Shown: positions 1 through 8,526 of the stretch, one piece after another
Numbering within the stretch: the stretch's first letter is position 1
Layout of the letters: every line of letters begins with the position of its first letter
NCBI GenBank assembly: GCA_001599595.1
Contig: BCHH01000008.1
Location: 192,828-256,827 of the forward strand
Direction: 5' to 3'
DNA length: 64,000 bases
Origin: Beverwykella pulmonaria
Lineage: Eukaryota; Ascomycota; Dothideomycetes; Pleosporales; Melanommataceae
Program-made: the position numbers and the translations under genes
Notes under the pieces: generated by a model
Told to the model about the DNA's origin: nothing
The model's database searches: none
Seen by the model: only the letters and a program-made list of their open reading frames with translations

Positions 1-69
1 AAATATAGGCGTAGGCTCACGTTGCCTAGTATAATTAGCATGAGAACGTGATAAAAGGATGTGTTAAAC

Positions 70-972
70 TTACTGCCACTCAGTATCTGTTACCATCTTC
101 AACTNGTCTGCTGTAAGACNATCTACCCATGTCTGCCACTNAGCTTGAGCTTCCTTGCTCTCAAAAGTATTGCTGTTAAGTTTTGCCAATCNAACTTNAT
201 ATGTCTGGCGCTGAATCTTCTCTAGAATACNACNAGAACCCNAAACTNGTATAACTCTATAGCTTGAATCTTTCTTGGAAGGCTCTTTATCAGACTGTAG
301 GAGCTTCTGCAAGGAGCTCTGATGGTGTTTAATTGCAACTTTGTAGTTAATGTTCTTCTATTTCTTATGGGCTACATCTAGTGTAGTCTGTAGCCACTCA
401 TCTATTAATTGTAAGTAAGAACATGTGATAAAATACTGTAATAACTTACAACTGCTCTTCTTGTTAAATCGCTCTTGGTCAAGTTTCTCTTGTAGAGCCT
501 TGAGATGCTCCTCCTTCTTAGCTATAGTACCAAGCGACTTGTACTTATCTTTAGTCTTAGCCTTTGTCTTTATCTGGTATCTGGCAGACTGATCTGCTGC
601 ATTTGCTGCATTAAGAGCCTTAGTTTCTTTACCTCGCAGAAGAGCTTGTTCTCTTTGTTGAATAGCGCGCGCGCTCTCGCTGAGCTCGCCTTTATATGGT
701 ACTGAGAAATTAGTAGGTTGACCTTTTCTTGAACCACCTTGGCCGCGCTGTGAGATGATTGCCTTAATCTTGTTGTCTTTAGAAGCAAATCCCTGTACTA
801 ATTAGTATATACTGTGATAATAGGCTGTGATAAATACCTCTGTAAGTTTCATCCACTCATCGCGCTCAAAACTAACTGGTATTTTGATCTTAATAGCTAG
901 GAGCAAACCCTTAGGGCTGTCTGGGTAGTCTGTGCCTTCTACAGGCTCTTGCTTAATGGTCGTGTGCTCCAT
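70..972 (-). pseudogene. Lysine-rich, probably coiled-coil protein of unknown family in a repeat; one in-frame stop
   Basis: I do not recognise this family. A three-exon model keeps frame: exon 972-838, intron 837-793, exon 792-450, intron 449-402, exon 401-70. Both introns have GT..AG ends and are 45-48 bp. The protein starts MEHTTIKQEPVEG and the middle is rich in Lys, Glu, Gln and Ala, as in a coiled coil. Exon 3 has a single in-frame TAG at 358-360, read as HKK-stop-KNINYK, which fits CAG mutated to TAG. Many N calls fall in the C-terminal part. The gene is divergent from the H3-like gene at 1449, with 476 bp between the starts. No transposase, polymerase or integrase motif is visible. 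It could be a cargo gene of the repeat or a chromatin-related protein; I give it no function. Confidence 0.55.
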
Positions 973-1448
973 TGTGTGAGAAACAGTGATAACAGTATGT
1001 GATTATTGTAATTGGCTCTTAAGTGGACTAGGCTAATTAAGGTGTATGAGAAAAGAAAGTATGGTGTAGGTTAGATTGAACGCGCGCTAATATGTATGAT
1101 GGTGAAGGTGAAGGTGAAAGTAAACAGTGAGCGCACGTGCGCGGCGCTAGTCTTATTGATAACCNAACNAGCCACTGTACAAGCTCATAACTTNANGAAA
1201 AAAACTCGCACAAATACAAAATTAGTACNAATNAAAAGCACACGTCAAGTTCTATNAGCTTGTGGGTTGTCACAGTTTTTTATNACAAGACTGTGGTGCT
1301 GCAAGCTTGTATAGTCCCAGCNGCACTAGTGAACCCTTCACTTTNACCACAGTTTNGAGCAGCTTCTATTATNAACTTTCTACTTTCTACGCTTTCTTAC
1401 ACAAACAACTACTCTACCCTTAACTTCAACCTCACCAAACACACTACA
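973..1448. promoter_or_regulatory. Divergent intergenic region of the H3-like repeat unit
   Basis: This 476-bp space separates two outward-facing genes and would be a shared promoter. It holds a GTGATAA motif at 986-992 (the TGATAA core is a classical GATA-factor site) and a C/T-rich, A-rich stretch just before the plus-strand ATG. That stretch looks like a normal fungal 5' leader. N calls within it indicate that the promoter is part of the multi-copy unit. Confidence 0.35.
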
Positions 1449-1972
1449 ATGGCTAGAACTAAGACTATACCTNNCCNAGGACGTGGCAGCAAAGCGCCTA
1501 GAAAGACACCAGTTAGCCACCCTCAAACTGGCGGCAAGACTGTGCTACCCCCTCTAAGGAAANGTNNCTTNAAGCTAGGCAGTATGTTATNACAGCTATT
1601 AATCACAGCTATAAACTAACAATATGCAGCTGTCGCGCTCTGAGAGATTAGGAAGATTTAGAAGACTTTNAACCTGCTTATTTGCAAACTGCTGTTCNAG
1701 CGCCTTGTTNGTNAGATCTGCNAGGATNAGTGCAACAAGCCTGGCATGCGCTTTTAAGCTGAGGCTATTGAGGCNATCNAAGAGGCTGCTGAGGCATTTA
1801 TAATTGGATTTCTGGAGGGTATGTTATTATTAACTGTGATAATACTATATAGAATGCGCTAATACGTATAGATTGCAATATGAATGCTATTCACGCGAAG
1901 AGGGTNACNATTNAGGAAAAAGACTCAAAACTAGCTAAACGCTACTACAACAAGCTTGGTCTGCTNATGTAG
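1449..1972 (+). pseudogene. Histone H3-like (H3/CENP-A related) gene, RIP-damaged, in a multi-copy repeat
   Basis: Histone H3 packages DNA in the nucleosome. A three-exon model works in phase: 1449-1581, 1630-1818, 1872-1972, with introns of 48 and 53 bp (GTATGT..TGCAG and GTATGT..TATAG). The product is about 140 aa against 136 for H3. The tail keeps MARTK and KAPRK. The fold keeps TVAL, EIRK, LLI, FxRLV, EAAEAF and NAIHAKRVTI. Loop 1, between the I of the FxRLV helix and RF, is about two residues longer than in canonical H3, a CENP-A-like trait, but the tail is H3-like. Three fixed stops sit at 1641-1643 (TGA for CGA), 1659-1661 (TAG for CAG) and 1755-1757 (TAA for CAA), and many N calls fall on Gln codons. 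Other copies may be intact. The C-terminal end differs from H3 (AKRYYNKLGLL). Confidence 0.75.
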
Positions 1973-3477
1973 ACAGTAGGAGTTNATGCATACATGGCTN
2001 AGATAGGTGGTTTATGTTAAGGGTTAGGCNCTNGTTATGTGGATCCTTNAGCTCGCCTNAGATNCTTNGTACAAAGCCTTGGCAGGACCTTATAAACTCC
2101 GCCAGCCTCTGCCCCCTTTGTTCTTCTTTATGCTTCCTTCTGTTACTAGATAGGAATACAATGCTTATTATTTGAGCCTCTTCTATCCCTTTACAGTTGA
2201 AGCAATTACAAGTATCTACGATGAATGCAATAGATAATACACTATAACAATTAACTGCAATAAATGCTTAATACAATAACACGTGAGATTATAACTGTTA
2301 TGCAAGAGTGGGACTTAATTCTTATTAATNAAAAGATATTTTTAATATCTAAAACAATAAAATACAATTACTCAGACCNAAGGCAACCNAAGCNAATAGA
2401 CCNAACCCAACTCCATCTTAGTATTATATAAACCCAACCCAACCCAAGCCTTAGCATATTAGTCTGGGTAGGAGTGGGGTTGGGTTGGGTTTATTACATA
2501 AGCTAACCCAAGCTAACCTAACCCCTACCCATTCGCCAGCCTACTTCTAACTCAAGGACACTGAGGTTGCTAAGCAACTCACGAACGAGGGCCACGACCT
2601 GTGAAGGGAGAGAGTTCCCCACAGCGAGCATCAAGAGAAACCTGACGGACTCTTGACTACTAGGAAACACTGGGTATGGAACTAGGTGAAAGACTGTCAC
2701 GACGACGAGGCATTCAGGTATGAACACGAGATATCAAGTATCAGATTCAGGGATTGATTGCTACGTGCGACTGTCGGGATGGTTCAAGACGTCAGATGCA
2801 GAGGAAGGAAAGTTTCTCTGCCAGGCTATATACAGATTGTGCTGGGCTCGTGCGCAGCCAAGGTGTCGCGTAACGTGTCAGGGGAAGCGTGTTAGGGGAA
2901 GCGAGCTTGTCAGGGGAATCACGATGGTTACCGTGACACCTGCGCCGTTACATTGCCCGCCCCAAACTAACTAATAGGATTTCGGCTACTAACACTAGCG
3001 CGAGTTGCCGAAATCCCATTGGCTGATACGACCCGTTAAGACGAGACTATCCTTGTTGAGCTAGGCTCACCCCTGAAGTATTTCTTTGTTGCGCGACGAA
3101 CCATAGCTGTAATTCAATTACTTCCAGCAAGCTCAATTGACTCACTGTGAAGCTCTCGTGATAGTGTCCTAGTACTGTACAATGCTTAATATTTGTGTGA
3201 CGTCGGCATGGTGGGCAGAATCCAAACTGATCTATTGACGAGAACAATCAAGCTGCAGGCTTGATTGACTATAGATAAGGCTTTATATACACGTGCGCTC
3301 AGATGGATCGTCAATCCAGCTGAAAAGTGTAATGCAGTTGGGTTGTCTCGCACTAAATAGGGTTGAGACTCAACTTGAGAGTAAGGGTTCGGGGTAGATA
3401 GGAGCGTATTGTAGGAGAGACGAATCGCTGCCAAGCCACATTGGCAGCGGGGGAACACTATATTCTCAGCCGTACCT
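1973..3477. other. Repeat-rich stretch without a recognisable gene
   Basis: The first part, to about 2400, still carries scattered N calls, so it belongs to the multi-copy unit. It is followed by an AACCCA/TTGGGT-rich tract with a hairpin (2429-2492). A 10-bp inverted repeat (GGATTTCGGC at 2977-2986 and its complement at 3007-3016) lies further on. The rest is probably decayed flank of the hAT element. No open reading frame here resembles a known protein. Confidence 0.4.
2429..2492. repeat. Inverted repeat of AACCCA units with potential G-quadruplex
   Basis: The arms 2429-2445 (TAAACCCAACCCAACCC) and 2476-2492 are perfect reverse complements over 17 bp, with a loop of about 30 bp. On the plus strand 2466-2489 contains four G-runs of 3-4 separated by 7, 2 and 2 bases, which fits the usual G-quadruplex rule. 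Degenerate CTAACC/CCCTA units continue to about 2530 and look vaguely telomere-like, but no true TTAGGG array is present. Confidence 0.6.
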
Positions 3478-4279
3478 TTAGCCGTACAGCTCATGCTCAT
3501 GTAGCTCCGTCACCATTTGAGTCTTTTCTATCCCCTCACACTTGACTCCGACCTGAGAACTTAACAGTCGGTTCCAGCTCAAGATGGCCCGAGATTCTAC
3601 CGAAAAATCGTGAAGTATAACCCAGTCGATAAGAGCGCTCTGTAGAGGGTCCCCTTGCCATGGCGTATGGTTTACAATAGTTGCTGAACTAGAGAGACTT
3701 GCTGCTGCTTCCCACGGGTTCCGTGGCCCCCCGGGTCCATCAGGTAAGAGCCCGCCGTCGATAACGTTTATCTGGTGCTCCTTCTGCAGATGGGTATTAA
3801 CACGAGCGTAGCCACTTACTACGCGCGTTGCGTTGCGATTGCCGACGGCATGGCAGATCTTGCAGATCCAGAGCACCTTTTTCACGCCGTCGGGCGTTGT
3901 ATACAGCAACTCCACCCCGTGTTTTCATATGGCTACGGTTTGCGCTCTTCTCGGAGCCCACTGAGGTGCTTCACACGGTAGCCTAATAGATCGCCCTCAG
4001 CTTCTTGCTGTTTAGCCATATATTGTCCCAATCGATGGGGAACAACAAGCCGTGGTTGAGACGATTATCTCCTGGAAACTTGCGTGAAGAAGCATCCGTA
4101 CTGACCGTGGGCGAAGGAGAACCCTTATTATACGACGACGGCAGCGAGGATATCAGGGAGCGAGCCTTCTCAAGGCTACTAGAGCCGGCGTGGTGCGACA
4201 CAGAGGATGAGCTTGACGCCTGACTCGTAGGGCCGTTGCGCTTGGATCGGCTAGCTTGAAAGAAGTTTGACAAACTCAT
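3478..4279 (-). pseudogene. hAT-family transposase N-terminal fragment with BED-type zinc finger
   Basis: The minus strand starts MSLSNFFQ at 4279 with a Ser-rich leader and the segment LFPIDWDN, then reaches a stop near 3983. A second block from 3915, out of frame or beyond a lost intron, has WICKICHAV followed by NTHLQKEH. This is the C-x2-C..H-x5-H pattern of a BED finger. A segment QSALIDWVILHDFS follows and resembles the start of hAT transposases (ALIDWIVxHxxPF). The reading frame ends at 3478 and no catalytic D/E block or hATC dimerisation domain is visible, so the element is truncated or eroded. The identification rests on motif resemblance only. Confidence 0.5.
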
Positions 4280-5738
4280 GATGATAGCAATGAAAATAGA
4301 TGGGATGGAGATGATAATTTTAGTGAGATCCCACTAGAGAAATCATATGCTAATCACTGGAGGTGATACAGAAAATTCTGCTCGTTTCACAGCAGCAAAC
4401 ACGTTGACGCGTCGACCCCTACCGCGAGCCCTCACGCAAGAAAAATACTAAAAAAGTGTCACGGTATATATGTTATTCTATACGCACCTCACCCTATTGG
4501 GTTCACTGCACCTTTTTAGGTAGCGCTGGTCGAGTGGTATAGAGCTTGCTCCTGACAAAAAGTCTATACTAACTGTAATACGACTGTACTTTTCAGCCTC
4601 ATATATCGTAAGTTACAATTGGGAGAGCTATTACGTTTATACGATCACGTGCTCGTAACAATCGTGAGACGTTACGTCGTATTACGTCCTGTTGGCCAGT
4701 TTTCAGGTGATTGACAACAGAATGTACATAGCTAGTGCATTGTAACGGCCCATACCTACTGGGTGCATGACCATAATAGAACACGCACACACACTCTGGC
4801 TGCGCAGGCGGCTGATTATGTGATCTGTGACCGAGCTCTCTGCGTAGGTCCGTTACACATCAGACATTGAATAAGAACGAGCTTTTGCTCTCCCTCGATG
4901 ATACAATTATTGCTATTGCTAGAAGAATGCGCTGACTTATTGTAATATGCGTAGACAGAGTAAGGGGAGGGTTTTGCAACAGCTTCCAATTATTCCTCAG
5001 GAAAGACTTGTCGTGAGTAGCGATTGAGTGTTGGCTGCCTTGTTGTATCTAGACGAGCGATGCAAGTGTTTCTAGCTATACTAGAAGTAGGAAATGAAGT
5101 ATTGTACGTCAACAGTATCTCCGCGGTATCTCCGCGGTATATCGGGCCGCTACATCGCCTGTATAATCCCTGTCTCCTCCGCTATATTTAGGCGCCAAGA
5201 TATGTACGTGCCATAACCACACCCGACAGCTGGAGTGCTTATTCTCCATCTTGGGAATTCAGAGTACAAAGATACCGTGTTGAAAGTGGGAGGTGTCGAT
5301 GACGTTGTATCGCTCAGCCCGCCTTCAGACGTGGACCGGAGTACATTTGACGAGAAACGAACAATAAGAATGCGAGCTGAGGTTTACGATTATCTAGACG
5401 CTGATTCTTATTCGATTGTGTTGGTTTGCGGTGGGGCTCGTTTGTTTAGACCTCGTACGAGCTCAGCTCAACTCGACCGAGGCCAACTGCACTGCTTTCA
5501 TAGCGGGCGCGTATAGCATCGAAACAGTCCTGGAGATGAGGTCTTTCCGCGGGAGAAGCTCACATCGCATATTCCTCATAGATACTAGTTCTCATGTACC
5601 GCGTTCTCGGAGTCCATCTTATCCATCTACGCTCTGCATGGTACGCTGCGATGCTTGCTCATCACGAGGTGCGATGAGAGTTGACGATGCCATTCATGAT
5701 CAGACTTGAGTGAAGCGCTTTGTAGGTAAGGATGGAGG
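4280..5738. other. No recognisable gene
   Basis: AT-rich intergenic sequence. A tRNA A-box-like string lies near 4529-4540 but no B box follows it. An 11-bp unit, TATCTCCGCGG, is repeated twice near 5117-5140. Short open frames here show no family resemblance. Confidence 0.4.
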
Positions 5739-5746
5739 TATATAAA
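5739..5746 (+). promoter_or_regulatory. TATA box of the small secreted protein gene
   Basis: TATATAAA lies 135 bp upstream of the ATG at 5881, a plausible distance for a fungal core promoter. Confidence 0.5.
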
Positions 5747-5880
5747 GGGGGGATCTCGCGATGGGGGATCATCAACCAGCACAACAAAGCACTTCCTCAC
5801 AGCCTCTTCACTCAATTAATTCAAACTCAACTTGAAATCTTAAAGTCTTTCAAATTCCCGCGACAAAATCTACATCAACA

Positions 5881-6226
5881 ATGAAGACTACAACCCTTAT
5901 CACCGCTCTCGTCTCTGCCGGCATTGGCATTACTTCAGGTCCGTCCCCTCTTCTCTTCCCCTCCCTTCCCTTCCCTCCTCCCATCCATGCCACTAAACCC
6001 CCACCTAGCCCTCCCAAATCCGAATCCCGCACCTGCCGCCGCACCTACGGGCAACCTCCAAGCTCGCACGGTCTTGAGCGACGATTGCTGGGAGCGCCGT
6101 GAAGAAGCATGCAGCTATGGCTGTGATCCTGTTGGCATTTGTGGGCCGGATGAGAGGTCGTGCAGGGATCAATGTACTCAGTGTATGGCTGCTTGGGCGC
6201 TGGCTTGTTTGGCTGGGGCCAAGTAG
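5881..6226 (+). CDS. Small secreted cysteine-rich protein (91 aa, 8 Cys)
   Basis: This is a candidate secreted protein of unknown function. Exon 1 (5881-5938) encodes a signal peptide (MKTTTLITALVSAGIGITS). The intron 5939-6008 has a CACTAAAC branch site and a CCTAG acceptor, and exon 2 runs 6009-6226. Joining gives a 91-residue precursor with a Pro/Ala-rich linker (LPNPNPAPAAAP). A compact C-terminal domain follows with eight cysteines in the order DDC, EAC, YGC, GIC, RSC, DQC, TQC, LAC. An even cysteine number and small size fit a disulfide-bonded secreted protein such as an effector or antimicrobial-like protein, but no named family is recognised. The donor GTCCGT is unusual, so the exact splice is inferred from frame. 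A TATA box lies 135 bp upstream. Confidence 0.65.
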
Positions 6227-7259
6227 GGGGAGCGGGAGAGGAAGAGGGGGATTGGAGGGAGGGAGGGGTGAGAGGTCTGCTGTGATGATGAGGGATTGGA
6301 GGTGTTGGGCGGTTGGTAGGTGGTAGGTGGTGGGGTTTTGGATCCATGGCGATGGGATGGGATGGGGTGGAGGTTGAAAGTTGGTGGGGGAGGGACGGGG
6401 AGGGTATGGAAGAGTTTTTGAAGGGCCTTGTAGAAGAGTGGTCTTAGAAAATCAGAAAATGGAGTTGTTAACTTGGACTTCTTGAGCGACTCTGTGTGTT
6501 GACTAATACGGTTGCTTGTTGTAAGTCCCCAGGGGACACACGAAGGGTACTTCAGCTCTTCGAGAAACCCCAGGAGTTTGCTATGGCCCTTTTGAAAATG
6601 TCGACATATTCGGCCTCCTTAAACTAGATCCGCGTGGTCTTCGCCGCCTCCCAAACAACACTGTCCAAGAATTCTGAGTGGCCTATTGGAGGGCAATACT
6701 TCGCTTCCATCCTAATAAACTAGAGTGACAAATTCAGAGCCCACTTAGCAATTGAATTGGTTGAAAGACTTCCTCTGCGACTTCAAAGACGTCAATCTAG
6801 CTAGAGTCACTAAGCTGGTGTAGAGGGGCTGTCAAAACCGGCGGTCAACAAGTGCCTGCCGGAACTGGAAAACGCCAACACCGCGACGAACTACATTGCG
6901 ATCAGGCTCGTCACCTTCTAATCCTGTCATTATTGACGCATATGGAATTAGCACCACATCTCATCTGGGTTCGTCTTCCAGTCCTATTGTCCTTGATGCA
7001 TTTCAAATTGACGCGGCAACCTTGGAGCAAGGACGAAAAGGGAGCAAGCCGGCCAGGTACCGCAAGAAACGCCGAACCTATCAACGGTGGACGGGGAAGG
7101 ATTATGACCCATCTCTGGGCTTTGAGTGGCGTCTGGCGCCATACGTTGACCAGAGCAATATCAAAAGCGTATGGGAGGCAGACTGGGACAGTGATGATTA
7201 TTGTGATGACGAGAACGGTCTTCACTATCGTGGATGCCGAAGGCAAATTAAAGGATAAG
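6227..7259. other. No supported gene; purine-rich 3' flank
   Basis: 6227-6420 is strongly G-rich on the plus strand (many GGGAGG and GGTGG runs) and is probably the 3' untranslated region and flank of the secreted protein gene. The remainder has an open frame (6896-7258) without an ATG and without family resemblance, so it is not called. Confidence 0.4.
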
Positions 7260-7541
7260 TTGACTCTATTTACACTAAGATAAAGAGAGAAGAGGTACTT
7301 AGGAAGAACGATCTTATATACACAAGGGTACAGTCCGGGTCGCGGCCGACTGAGTATGTCCTGAGTGTGGCATGGCGTGGCGCGCACACGCCGTCCGAAG
7401 TGGTTGAGCTGAGCGTGCGCCCTGTCGTATCCGATGTATGTTCCTGTGATGCGTGGTTGAGCTCACCACCTGCTGCCCCTACCTCTGGTACGTGTTCATG
7501 TGATGTGTGGTCGAGCTGGCGAGCAGCACCGTTACATTTAC
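7260..7541 (-). repeat. Possible solo LTR or repeat end
   Basis: Read on the minus strand this begins TGTAACGGTGCTGCTCGCC at about 7538. It contains two loose copies of a CTCRACCACRCATCACA-like string and then a TATATAAG box near 7315, which is LTR-like in layout. The first 20 bases match the ends of the small inverted-repeat elements at 40091 and 42849. No matching second LTR or target-site duplication was found. Confidence 0.3.
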
Positions 7542-8453
7542 TGTCTTAGTTTTCGCACAGGTGATCCCACTACTCATATTCCAAGAACCAACCGCTAGAC
7601 TTCTATTGGTTATCTTCCTTACCCGAAGCTCTTCAACCATCTTTAGGATCTTCACAAGGGTCGCCAAGCCGCTAAGCGAACTACTCTAGCTCATTCCGTA
7701 GGCAGAACCGTAGGAATCAACAACAAAGGCGCAGCCCATTATACTTCATACGTTTTTACTGACCGCTTCATGCAAGTAAAGTGTAAATGCGGTACAATGT
7801 GATGGGCTAGGCCCATGCATGTGCCTACGTGTGGGCTGGAGAGCGGCGCAGTCCTGCATACATACCGACTACCAGTGGTTAAGTGCATGTAGCCGCGCCT
7901 GTGGTCCATCAGGATCTAAACCCTTACATATAATTCGTCTTACAAATAATTTATAGTCTGTTTTGGGTATTAAAATTACATATTATTCATGCCTTTAATT
8001 CCTAGTAATGTTGGAGTCCGGGGTTGATGTTCCAGGTGGCCCGAGTTTTGTTCCTCGACCTCCATATCGTCCGCCGTAATTGGTCTATCATAGCAAGGGT
8101 TGTAGCCAAAAGTCGATAACTTTTGAACCATCTCGGAAGCCGAAAAGCCCCTGTCTGTAGCTATCAGGATTCAATCGATCGTCGTTGGTCAAACACAGCC
8201 CTCCTTTTTTTATATCGGATTTGAGGTATCAGTTGTCTGACGGTAAGGCACCCGGGCAAGGCGGTTAACTGTAGGCTTCTATTTGATGGAACGCCTTTTG
8301 CGGGCAGTAGACTGTGCCTCTCATGCCTAGTGTTCACGAGGACCGGAGGGAGACTCAATAATCTCCGTTCTGAATGTGTTCCCACGGTAAGGTCACTGAA
8401 TAAGTGCCATGGTCCGCCTTAGCACCTTTTTTATTTATGCCACAGCCTGGTTT
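7542..8453. other. Intergenic, contains one arm of a distant inverted repeat
   Basis: 7999-8080 is about 88% identical to the reverse complement of 15610-15691. Nothing else is recognised. Confidence 0.4.
7999..8080 (+). repeat. Dispersed repeat, copy 1 (inverted partner at 15610-15691)
   Basis: The string from TTCCTAG to CCGTAAT matches the reverse complement of 15610-15691 with about ten mismatches over 82 bp. The longest shared blocks include GTGGCCCGAGTTTTGT and CCTCCATATCGTCCGCC. The two copies bracket the terpene synthase and the disrupted membrane-protein gene. Confidence 0.65.
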
Positions 8454-8464
8454 TATATATTAAA
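8454..8464 (+). promoter_or_regulatory. TATA-like box of terpene synthase
   Basis: TATATATTAAA lies 63-73 bp upstream of the ATG at 8527. Confidence 0.4.
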
Positions 8465-8526
8465 ATTTCCCCCAAAGTTCTTTGAGAATACCATGTTTAC
8501 TCTCTAATACTGTTACGTCTTCCGAA

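Noticed and set aside
1096..1314. Plus-strand frame upstream of the H3-like gene
   Set aside because: It lies in the divergent promoter, contains many N calls and has no similarity to any family.
2376..2530. Possible telomere
   Set aside because: The units are TTGGGT-like and irregular, and lie inside the window rather than as a terminal TTAGGG array.
4529..4575. tRNA-like A box (TGGTCGAGTGG)
   Set aside because: No B box and no cloverleaf stems follow; at best a tRNA-derived repeat fragment.
5235..5709. Two overlapping plus-strand frames of about 95 codons
   Set aside because: No signal peptide, motif or splice signals; a chance frame is more likely.
6896..7258. Open frame with SSPSNPVIIDA and SSSSPIVLDA repeats, 120 codons
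   Set aside because: It begins without an ATG, has no convincing upstream exon, and abuts an LTR-like repeat, so it is not called as a gene.
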